Below, piece by piece: positions 46,088 to 58,000 of a stretch of 64,000 nt of DNA. Below the pieces are notes generated by a model. It saw only the letters and a program-made list of their open reading frames with translations. It did no database searches and had not been told where the DNA came from. The position numbers were made by a program, and so were the translations under genes. This stretch comes from Aplysia californica (Eukaryota; Mollusca; Gastropoda; Aplysiida; Aplysiidae). Positions within the stretch are counted from its first letter, which is position 1. Each line of letters begins with the position of its first letter. The stretch spans positions 2,310,054 through 2,374,053 of the forward strand of contig NW_004797290.1 of assembly GCF_000002075.1 (NCBI RefSeq). Direction: 5' to 3'.

Positions 46088-49000
46088 CACACATTTTCAC
46101 ACACACACACACACTTACACACACATACACAGATGCACTTATACGAATAGTCACTGGATGGACATACAAAATAATGTTATTTTTGCACATTTGACAATGA
46201 CTAACAGAATATCTCATATATATATATATATATATATATATGACCGTATCTGGTACATGTTTTCTATTTTCAGATGTCACTATCCCGGAACGAAGTCCAG
46301 TGCCACTGCTGTGTCCTCAGGGAAGCAGCTGTGGTCCTCCGAGGACTATAGCACCTTTAATGATGAAGTTGGTGGTGGCTGCTGGGCAAGGGTAATAATA
46401 CTCCGCCGTCCGTCAACCCTGATTGTGTTCTTTGATTTCACATACACTCTAGCAAACACGTAGCAAAATCATTGGGATGCGGACATCTTTTCATGATGTA
46501 GACATTTCTTTGTGTACATGTTTTAAATATGAAGAATATGCGTGTTTTAGAAATTTTTTTAGACCTGAATACTTGTTTGCCATGTATGTGTTTCGCTATG
46601 TGTGTGTTTGCTAGGCTGTATATATAAACCAATACCGGTGCCTACAAACCGCTCACCTATGTTTGAATTGACCCATTTTATGAGAGTTTTGTATGAGTAG
46701 GGTCTCCATTAATTAAGTTGTAAGACTGACAGTGGTACTTTTGTGGATTTGATAGTTGGCATAGCCAAGTGAATGGTGTATTCTTAGGCCAAGTACAGTC
46801 GAAATAGTCAAAGACTGCCACCCATTGTTGAGTTTCTTTTAGTGTTTTTCACACTACTGATCCTGAGATGGATGTGGTTCAGTACCTTTTCACCTCAGGT
46901 GATGCAAGGAAACCCCCCAAAAACGGAGGAGGTCACATGCATACATTGTGGTATGCCGATGGTATCTTGGCAGTTAAATATTGAAGAACAGCAGGTCTTC
47001 CCAGGCTGGCTGCTTGTGTAAAATTCTTTATTCCTTCTCAAAATGGTAAAAACTCTGGTCAGTTTGAATAAGAGTGAGTTTCACTACTGGATGAAGAAAG
47101 ATACTGTTTACTTTTCAAAGATCTATTTGGGGAATGAGGAAGGAGAAGAGAATGAACCTGATGGAAAATGAAAACCTCGCTTAAAATCTTTTATTTTAGA
47201 CCCTGTGGTGCTTGTAAATCTCAAAAGTGAATTTTTGTGTGGTTATAATTACGATTACAAATGACTTTTTGTCTGCAACTTAGACTGTTACATCTTTCTG
47301 TTTCAGATCCTAAATCAAAATTACGTGAATGGGCACATGACAGCGTAAGTGTCAGTATAGGTTCATAGGCGTTTTGAACTTTTCTAGCACGCACATTGGA
47401 AAATTGATGTGACCCAAAAATCTTTTGTAAATTACAAAGTTTTCTATGTAGATCTATGTATTTTACATACGAAGAATATCAATGTACAGGAAAAAGTTCA
47501 GGATTTGAAAATCTATTTGTGAGGCCGCACGTTGGAATCAGGCTCTCGTCAAAATAATCAAAGTGAAGAAACTTGAATTTTTCCGCAGGTTTGTGAATTT
47601 TTATCAAATTTTTGTTTTTTGGCTCAACACCTTTCAAGCCAATTAAAGAACTCATTTCTGTGTGGATTTTTCTGAAAAGCGTTGATTAAAGGCACAAAAA
47701 TGTAAATTTTCAGTAACTATGGACTATTAAGCTAAGGAAATAACATCTTTGGAGGCCATTTTCTCACTAATTTTACCTCTGAAAAAAGGTGACCCCCCCT
47801 CCTTCTTTCGCATATATCTCAACTTATATTCAAGATAAATGAATATTTTAAAAATCCAAATAAAGACAAGTGAACAAGTTTTAAGATGACTCCAATAACT
47901 CTACATGCCCAAAAATTGACGAGAGCCTGATTCCACCACGCTGCCTCACATTTGCTTTGTGTGTGTTCCTCTTGTATGTGTTTCACTATGTGCGTGTTTT
48001 GAGATGTGTGTGTTCACTTTGTATGTGTTAGATTGCATGTGTTTGCATTCTTGAGGCAGACTCAAACTTAAGTTTGAATTCTTATGTAGACACTGCCCAC
48101 ACCTGTCTGAAATACAACCCACATTCTCTCTGCAAGCTTCTAGAAAAGAAACTCTTTTCCACAGCATCGACATCATGTTTACACCCTTTACTGACCCCTG
48201 GACTGGTGAAACCTTTCCTGTTTATACTCTTTCACAACAATGACTGCCCATTTTTTCAAATTCCTATGAACAAAGCAACCTTCTAATGTTCACATTATTG
48301 TGTGCCTAATGGAAGTAAAAGTATTTATAAGTAAATTCTGACTTCTTTCTCGGGCTCTTAGAGACTTTCGTTACTAAAATGAACACAAGGCAACAGCTTA
48401 ATGTCTCAGTTGAAGAAATGAAGAAATTTTGAATGAGGAGCAAGATGTATGCCCAGCAGTTTTAGATGGGTTGAATGCTAGCTCTGCATTTAAATTTTTG
48501 GTAGTATTGTTCGGGTTGAACAGGATAGGGTGAAGGTAGACAGGAACTGTCATCAAGCTGGCTTCGGCTGAAAAGAATGAATGACATTGCAGCATGAGAT
48601 AACAACAGCAGCATGTTCTTGGATTTAAAAATATTTAGCTATACTTTGTGTCACTGTAACTGTCGGTGGGATTTGTGAGTTTTTTTAGAACAAATAGAAC
48701 GACTTAAATTTTCTGAAACATAGTCAACAATTTGAAGACATTGTAATTTGTCCCTTCAGAAACCTAGTCACCAATTTGAAGACATAGTAGTTTGTCTTTT
48801 GAAAAGGCTACTGTTGAGTAACAAGAGTGTCTATTTGGAAATGAATAATTGTTGCCCAGGAAGGATGCCAGTCAGACCGCACCCTCACCCATGTTTTATC
48901 TCCAACCACCAAGGAAAATGACCTTGTCTTGTGCATAGTTGATTTGTTGATTTGTTGGGAGTCCTAATGGTTTTATTCCCAAACCTTTCCATTATAAGCA

Positions 49001-52000
49001 GCGTCAGTAGGCCTGCACCATGAAATTGTCAACTATTATTTCCGACATAGCTGTATTAATTTGTAACTGTAGTAGAATCACTTTACGTTTGACTCTCAGT
49101 CAAAGCATGGGTTATTTCTTAAAGGTGATTTAGTTATCATTAATGTTTCTCACTAATTTAGTTTTAAATAGGTAAGATAAGTAAGACAAATTAATGTGTC
49201 TAACGATGGATGTTTGCTGGGCACTCTGATTTAGTTTCTTTTTAGTCGCACTATTGTCTTGATACTGCTAGTTGCAACATGTTATTTGAAAAAATGCTAA
49301 CTTACCTATAATTACAATTTAACGTGTCCCACTGAAGCCATGAATTTTTCACTCCTGTATCATCTCTGTTTGCAGTACCATATCCTGGAATCTGATAGCA
49401 AGCTACTACAAGGGTCTGCCATACTATAGGGATGGTTTGATGACTGCTGTGGAGCCCTGGTCTGGATACTACGAGGTGGAAACGCCAATCTGGATTTCAG
49501 GTTAATATTCATGGTCAATGGAAACCTGAAGATTCCTCAGTATTGGGAAAAGACAGAAGGTTGTTGAAATGCATTTGAACAAATAAAGAAAAGATACTGA
49601 GAAAATTGTGGACAGAAAGGGAAATAAATTGGACATCCAGAATGATAATCAGTCAAAAAGAGGTCAGAACTTTTTCTTGGACATCTGTTAAATCACAAAA
49701 GGTTTAAATCTCACAGCATTGACATGAAAGTTTAAAGAGAGACTAGTAGAAAATTGTGCTATTATTACTGTCATATGTATAAACTTTTTAGGTGTACATA
49801 AAAAAAGATACATTTTCTTCATTCCAAAGAGATTATATCCCTTCTCAGACTGCTCATTTAGCTGGAATATAAATGCAGGCATAGAGGGGCTGCTAAATGT
49901 GCAACAAATGTAATGGATTTCCTTTTTTTGTTCTCCAAAATTTCGTTATGCAGCCCACACCACCCAGTTTTCCAGCATTGGTTGGAAGTATCTGAGCCAC
50001 GGACATGGTGTTGGTCACTTGCCAAAAGGCGGGTCCTATGTCAGCCTGACTGATCCAGCGGTGAAGCAGCTCACTATCGTTATAGAGACCATGGTAAGGC
50101 AAGAGCCAGAAAAGGTTATGATTTTCATGTATAAGAATTGTTTTTCAGCTCAAGAACCAATTTTTATTACGAGTGATTTGTTCTTTATCCCTTGAGCATA
50201 AAACCATAAAATGCTTTGTTTTTAGCCAGTTGGGAGGGTAATTAATTGTGTTCTACTCATTTCTTGTTGGTTGGAATTATTTATTTTGGGGAAAATTTAT
50301 GCGTCTGTGATTCTGTATTAGTGTATTTCAGTACTAATTTCAATTTGGTGTGATATTTGTTTCTCCAGACTCATGATCATTCAAAGTGTATCCGTCCTGC
50401 CCTGCCCAAATACAGTGTGGCTCCTCAGAATGTGACTATAGTCTTAGCGGGAAATTTTGTAAGTGAACAAACTGACTCTATGTAGATCTGGTGTGTTTAT
50501 TTTATAGTTTTTGTCTATTTTGATATTGCTATGATAATTTTTTGTTCTTTTGTTACGATTTTATTAGGCAGTTAACTGCATATCTTTCCTTTTGTTGAGA
50601 GAAAACTTCTTTTCCCTCTATTTACCGTCTGCATTTCTAAGTTAATGTGCAAGTCAACTGCATCGACCATATAAAAGCAACCAGTGCAGATACCATAAAT
50701 GAGAGATGTCGTGATGACTGTAATCACATGATTATTTGCTTGTTTGTTTACATAGTAAGGTTATATTTTCATACCTTCAGCTGGTATCAGAAGGCAAACA
50801 TGATCCAACACCATGTTTAGGTTTTATTGGTGTATTTTAGAAGCTGAAGGAATGTCTTCATTAGCAGTCAAAATGCAAATACGTAACTGAAGTAAAGAGA
50901 TAGGTCAAGACAATTTTTAATCTGTCTGTTTGAGGGTGAGTTTTTCCTGAAGCTAACCATGTTGTGTTGTAGTTGGCTGTTAATGCTTTACATCCAAACC
51001 GACACTATGTAGATAATTTATTTGTGGTCTGCTTTAACTCTGTCTATGATGGCCTACTTCGGCTGTTGGGGAAACGTCTCTTTAGAAAGATGGACATATC
51101 CAATAAAATTAAAATATGAAATAAAAATAAACTGCGTTTTATTGATCCCGGTGGGGAAAGTTGAATTATAATGGCAAACATACATACATAAATACATAAT
51201 TTGAAATACATACTTAAATACACAACATCACACCAATACAAAACAAGGTCACAAACATACCATTGCTGGTCACCACTGTGCAGCATCCTGATTTTGAGCT
51301 AGGTTTGTCGTGTCTTGCTCAAGGATACACCCCAGTGACCACCCTTCTGAACCGCATGTCACAGACACTTGCTCGACATTACTTTTGAGTGTGAACTCAC
51401 TACTCGCTTAGCCACTGGAGCCCCCACTGCCATAACATTTTTTTGTGGGAGGCGAAGAATCTAACTATTCCCCCTCAGTAGCAGATGTTAGGGACTTTGC
51501 GATCGAGATCATTAATAAAGGATTTAGAAAAAACTGATATTGTGAGATGAAACGGAGAAATATAATTCTTGGCGCTTATGCTTTCGAAGAACTCATTCTT
51601 GGAGCAACAGTCCACTTTTTGATGTCCTTTCATGAAATTCTACCCATCAAAGGCATACAAATCTTACAAATAACATTCACCGCACTTGCAAAGGTAGCAT
51701 CAATTCCTCAAATGTACACATTATTGCTGGTCGTTGCACTGCAGCTTCCAGCATTTTTCGTCAGTGAGAGTTAAAATTAGTGTCTCTTTGACGAAAATAC
51801 CCATCTCATAGCCATTGTCACTTGCCATTTCCAAACTTTTACATAATAATATAAGGGAATTCATTCACCAGTCTACCATGACCGTACAAATCTTTTGGTG
51901 CAATTTCAGAACAACATCTCACAAATGAATGTATGGTACAGCAAGCTGAAATTTGACGGTTCAAAAAGCATCATGTTTCAGAAGCAGAATCCGCTTAAAG

Positions 52001-55000
52001 TAAGTATGAACCTTGTTGAATATTGTTGTCCTGAATTATGTTCATGCATTGGTTGAACTTATAACTACCTTGAAAGAAGAAAAGTATTGGCTGAACTTAC
52101 ATTGAGTATTGAGTGAATGGTAACTTGTGTCATCAGTTTGTGGTCAGGCTTCCTGTTTTTTTAGTTTGAGAATAAGATTCAGATACTATGGCTTTTCCTG
52201 AAATTCACAGCAACTTTTTTTGGTTCAATGGGTTTTTTTTTTCTTGAAATGTGCATTCCCATTCATGAACAAGATGCCGGCATTAATTTAACATCTTAGA
52301 CGAGTTGTAAAGTTCCCCTTCTAACTTGTTTCTCTTTTTTTTTTTTGGGGGGGGGGGGGGGGGCAAGAGGAGAAAGATTAAATTGTTGAGATCTAAAACT
52401 CTTTGATTGCGATATATCATTTAATAGAGTGACTTTTTAAAGTCAGAATCACCTAAATATAAACTCTAAACTTTATTACAAGATTGTTTTAATTAAGATG
52501 GTGTGAGAGGTGTTTTTATTGTTCTTGTAGCCTGTCTGCTTTGGTGCTGTTTGTTAGTGAACCCCATAAACTCATGTAAGTTTGGGAGTTTAAATCTTAG
52601 GAAGGATCTGAATTCTTTTGCCCTTCCTTAATTTTAACAATTGATTGCTTTTATTTCACGTGTAATTTATCCTCCCACTCAAAGGTGTACTCAATTTGTT
52701 CTTTCCTCATGGAGTATTTTTCTTCTTGGTTCAGTGTTCTGATGTCAGACCAAGCATTTTGCGTTCATAATAACCTTAGTTGTGTCTAGAAAGTTATTTT
52801 ATTTCTCTTTAAAAATTCCATCACTACCCAGTCCTCTTTCATCCATCTGCGCGATTATCAATTTTGGCTGATGGGGTATATAATATAGCTGTATGAGTCT
52901 TCTCCACTTATCTGGGTCATGACTTCTGCTTTTTACAAAGAAGGTCCTCAACCTATATAATTCCATGATCTCACCTGCAATGTGATAGGGCTGGTCTTCC
53001 TGGCATTCCTCTTTCCCTTTCATCAGAATAACGAAATCAAAGAAACCGATATTTTCCAGCCTGTTCAGTAATTTCTATCGATTTTTCTTTTTCTATCGAT
53101 TTTTGTTTTGGATCAGCATTTTTTATATACATTTAAAAGCACATTTCTGTATGGATTTTACTTAAAAAAACGTTAATCAAAGGCATAAAAAATATAAATT
53201 TGCAGTTTCCAAGGACACTCAAACTTAAAAAGTCTCCAGACTTTGGTAGCCATTTTCGTGGTTATTTTACATCTGACATCTGGTGGCCCCCACCTTGATC
53301 TACAGAAAATATCTGTATGTCTAGTCAAGATAGATGTGTAATGTTTTTCATCAAAATTAAGCAAAAGAATCAGATTTAAGATGATACCAATATCTTCATA
53401 TGCCCAAATATTGACAAATGCCTGATCCAACTGTGGCTTGACATGTATGTGCATGTGTAAATGCATAAGTATCCGCACATTCATAATATTATTACATTAA
53501 TGTCAACAGAACATTCAAAGTTAATTTCCGGACTTTATTTTTAGTTCAAAGACGGAAAAGCTCAAGTAAGTCTTGGCCTGGATGAAGTCATCACCTTGAC
53601 AACCCTGAGCGCCGGTCAGAAGGGCCAGTACTCTGATCCACCAAAACCTATGCCATTCCCTCTGCCATACAAGGATAATTTTGAAAGTGAGTTAGCTTTT
53701 GGGTTGTTTTTTTTACACTTTCTGTTTCATCAGTAGATATCTAGAGGGTGGCCCAGTAGACTTTTCACTGTTTTATTAACTGTTGAGCCTTGTTGGCTGA
53801 AAATAAGATGCATCTGACTTACATTTCTTTCCATAATCAGTTCAAATTAGAAACAAAATTATTTCGTACATAAAGAAATACATCCTGCACTTGTGTGAAG
53901 GTATTTGTAGGCGTAATATTGTAAAGGAAATATTTCTTTCCCTTTTCTAAAAGATCTTAACTATTTTAATGGAAAGTGACATTTGTACCAAATTTTAATT
54001 TGTACAGTTTTGTACTCATTTGTCTTTGACATTGGACAGATGGTAGAGTGTTTTCTAGTTGGGATTCTGCATCTTAATCCTAATATGCTATAAGTATAGA
54101 TCTATATGAGGTATCCACTTGATAGGAAGGGTGATGGTGATTTATCTGTTCTTTTAAATTTGCATAAAAACAAAGGAATTTTGCTGGATTGCATTTATAA
54201 AAATTGTTTCTAAACTTGTTATGGTAAAAATAAAAAAAATGATTTCAAAGAGAATTTTTATTTTCCTCACAATAATTGCTCTCAGCGTGACTTTTGATCT
54301 ACCAGGTTGACCCGCTTCGCCTTTTGCCTTTTGCACTGCGGCCAGTCCATGCATTCCAAATATGTTTGCCAGTGACCCATTAGCGTCAGTAGCATTAATG
54401 ATAATTCACCCTGACCTTTTTTTACTTTTTGGGCTGGTTCAGATGAATCGAACCACTTACACGTAGGCTTCGGAGCCACCCATGCAAAATTCAAAATTAG
54501 TTCCTACCAAACTAAAATAATGTTTAATGTGTCCCACAGCTCATATATGACCTTATGCAGTTGCGAGCGCCGTAAAGCACAAGCACTTACCAAAACAAAT
54601 AAACAACAAACCTCACACATAGTTCAACCACAATGAGAGCAAGTGGTCTCAGCTTTTGCTCGGAGTAGTTCATTTACAAGTGCCTGATTGCAAAGTGTTT
54701 GGAATGTCAAAAATAATTTATGAATGACTAGCTATTGAAGTATTCTATAGAAGGATATACTGAAATGAATGGTTGTGGTGTCGAGATCTTGCCTTAAACG
54801 GCTTGCACTTTGACTTCTTGATTTTTTTTTCCTTTTGGAATTCAATTTGTTCTATTTTTGTGCTACTTTCCTTTTTTTGCTTTTCCTTTTGTGCAATTTG
54901 TAACATTTATACTTGATTGCAATCCTTGTGAAGATATATTCCTTTAATTCAGTTTTGGTTAACTTCTAAAAATCTTTCTGACAATAGCTGTATGAATTGT

Positions 55001-58000
55001 CTACTGGGAACTTGATAAATCTAAAGATGGCAATTATTTGTTGGGTATCTGAGATGAACTGAGTTGTGTAAAAATCCAACATTTTTTCCTAATGGGCTTT
55101 TTTATACCTCACCTTTCACTATCTAATTATTGTCATAATAGTGAGTTTATTGGGGCAGTGCAGCTGCAAGTGGAATTTCAAAGCCATTGGGAAACGATAA
55201 GTGTCATCTTATCTGTTACATACACAAGCACTTTGAACTCTCTCTTTTTTCTTATATTTGAATTAGTGTGTTCCAAACAAAGTCATTGTTTTCAGTTTGC
55301 TTATTTTGAGAACTTTTTAATTTTCCGTAAAAAAAAAAAAAAAGTCACTTTTACCATTTCCTTAATTATGGTTCTTTCTCTCGTTCACTTAATGGATTGC
55401 TTTTAGGCCCAATGATACCTAATGTCAGTGCCCGAAAAAGTTACATTTATAGGGATGTTTATATATTATTTCTTTTTTGGTAAGAATATAGAGTCTCTCA
55501 TCCCTTTAAAAAAATTATTTTTTCACTGTGAACCAAAAAATATTGAGAAAAAAACAACAACAAATAAAACAAACTGCTTTTAATGTAAAAGATTATCCAC
55601 CCTCTGCAATGTTTTTGAGATTGTCCTAAGCGTTTCACCTGCATAAACAGTAGCATCATAGGTTTTAGAAATTTAAATCATTGTAAAGGATATTGACTGT
55701 TCAACAAGTGGTGTTACTTAATCTAATGCTCTCGATGGTAGTTTCTCATGGGAAACAAAGTGTAGAACATTGTGAGATTTACTGAACCAGAACATTGTGA
55801 TACAATACTGAACCATCTTCTTTTCTGACATTCAGTATTGATTCAAGATTAGAACAAAATCTCTTTGTAAATAGATAACACGTTTACCACCTGATTTGAA
55901 TTTCCTGGCTCTGTTCCAGATCCAGCAATGAAGAATTTGAGAGCCGTATTTACATACAATTCACAAATAGCTGTCCCACTTATTTTATTTTGTTTTTTGT
56001 TTCATAATCTGATGTATTGCATGTAACTGATTTGGTTATATTATGAAAAAGTTGGCAAGCCTGAAATAAATATATGGGCTCTTCCACGGTAACTGATGAG
56101 ACATTTGGACTATACTTTCTTACAATGATAACACTATAATTCATATTCAATTATTTTATTCCAACTTTAAATGATAAGAACATTTAAAAGACATATGTCC
56201 CGTCAGTTACTGAAACTAAACACGTCACAGAATTTGCAAAAAGTACTTTTTTTCAAATGACTGTATTTAATATGATACTTAATGTGTCTTTCAAATTTTC
56301 TGATCATTTAATGTTGAAATAAATTAATTGATAATGATTTACAGTGTTATCATTGTAAGAAAGTATAGTCCAAATGTCCGGTCATTTACCGTGGAATAGC
56401 CCATACGCAGGTTCCGCCCCACCCTTTGTCCCTTAATGCCCTAATTTTCTCCATCAACCTCTCAGGTTACTCATTGTACAAAGAGCCTGCCAATCTTGCC
56501 CCTCAAACTGGGACTTACGAAACCTTGATCTCTAATGGCAACCGCTTTGCTAGGCAAATGCAACTTGTTGAGCCTGTCCGCTGGTGCAAAGCAGATGGAA
56601 TCGATAAGTCTATCAGCGTCATTGGCAATCAGAGCTGGTAAGGAAAGCTTATCAGGACAGCTATAATCTCTCTTCGCACATTTTGTTGTGCATCTGATGC
56701 TTTGAAAATTTCGCTTCAATTTGTCAGCACATGAGTTTGTTGGACACCTTTGTTTGATGCTGAACTATAGAAGTACAGAATATGTGTCAACTTGATGAAT
56801 GATTTAATTTGCTTCCCAGGATTTTGATTCAGAGGAATTTCTTCTGAAAGCTAAAAATACATTTTATTTAGAATATGGTGACCATAAGAGGATATTCTGT
56901 TTTCTAAATGTGAATGTGATTCTCTGACTTCACATTAGATTTTGATCTCACTCCTTCTCTGTTCTGTTTAATTCTCTGCTATGGGTTTCATTCAGAGGCC
57001 AAGTCCTTGCATACAGAATTCAGTTGTTCTTTCATTTCTGTGATGCACAAGGTGTTTTGGTTTGCCTCACCAGATATATGTATGGGTTTCAGTTTTCCTT
57101 CTCTGCGTTTACATTTGCTGCATTCTGCACCAGTTTTTACTTCGATGTATTTGCATTTATTATCAACACCTTGCCTTTTTCTTACTCTCTAACACACAAG
57201 CATGTTTACCTGCGCACATACAATTTTGGATAAAATATTCACATTTTGTCAAGTTTGATCCACGAATTTTGCTCCTGTCTTAAAGAAATTGACTGAAAAC
57301 CCGAGTAATTAGTAAGTAGTCTATAGTGTTCTCATATTGTTTCCTCTAACTTTATGTGAAAAAGATAGGGTGTCAAATTTCTATTAAAATCTAAAAAAAA
57401 TAGATGGTTTTGGCACAGTGCATCACAACTTATACAAGGAATAAGGGCAATGGAGATTGAACATCAATGTTGTGGTCAGGAAGAGGATGTGGTAATAATC
57501 TGTATTATGATGTTATGAGCTCTTGTCGTCAGACGTAGGTGTGGTTGTTGGTACTAAAACATTTGGCGAAGTGGATAGTAAACATGTGAAGAATTTTTTA
57601 GGAGCAAAAATGTTGTGGATTAAGCTTCTTTCTGTGTTGTTTATTTTTTCAAGTATAAACCACACCTTTTTATTTGTAACGACTCATGTTTTTTGTGCAT
57701 TTTTTCCTTATAAATTTCACCAACCAAATCCTTTTTTTTTTTGGTAAGTGTTTTACGGCGCTCGCAACTGCATAAGGTCATATGAGTGCGCGGAACACAT
57801 AAAACGTTTTCAGTTAGTAGAGGTTTTTCACCCTTGTCCGAGAGGGCTAGGTGTAGATCTTTCCTACTAGGAGATCAGGGGTGTGTCTGAAAGATAGCAG
57901 TAAGAAGGAGCCAAGGAGTAGCAGTAGAAAGGCTACAGAAAGTCAGAAGCCCAGAGGAGGGAGAAAAGGAGGTGAAGGGATGGGGGCAGAACATGCAGAT

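Larger units (their letters stand above)
40173..52345 (+). repeat. Copy C of the GALC duplication, with second copies of exons 3-13
   Basis: Repeats 26463-38629. Second exon copies: 41378-41441, 41954-42042, 43216-43380, 44378-44416, 45656-45783, 46274-46391, 47307-47344, 49376-49500, 49954-50093, 50369-50458 and 51910-51999. All splice sites and frames are intact. Coding differences from copy A that I saw are N158S (exon 5) and H322Y (exon 10). Copy C runs on into unique sequence and exon 14, so it is the copy physically continuous with the 3' half of the gene. Confidence 0.93.

Noticed and set aside
26463-52345. A genuine tandem duplication giving a double-barrel GALC
   Set aside because: Allele-level divergence throughout, a third partial copy ending at an N gap and a poly-G junction fit an assembly artefact better. 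Read depth could still overturn this.
52799-53023. 74-aa minus-strand ORF with [17 protein letters not shown]
   Set aside because: It has a faint LINE-like look but no second motif, no splice context and no neighbouring element ends. I could not support a call.
54290-54475. A possible second SINE head with GGTTCGATTC on the minus strand
   Set aside because: Only a 10-base B-box match; no A box at the right distance. Only the S1 fragment beside it is supported.
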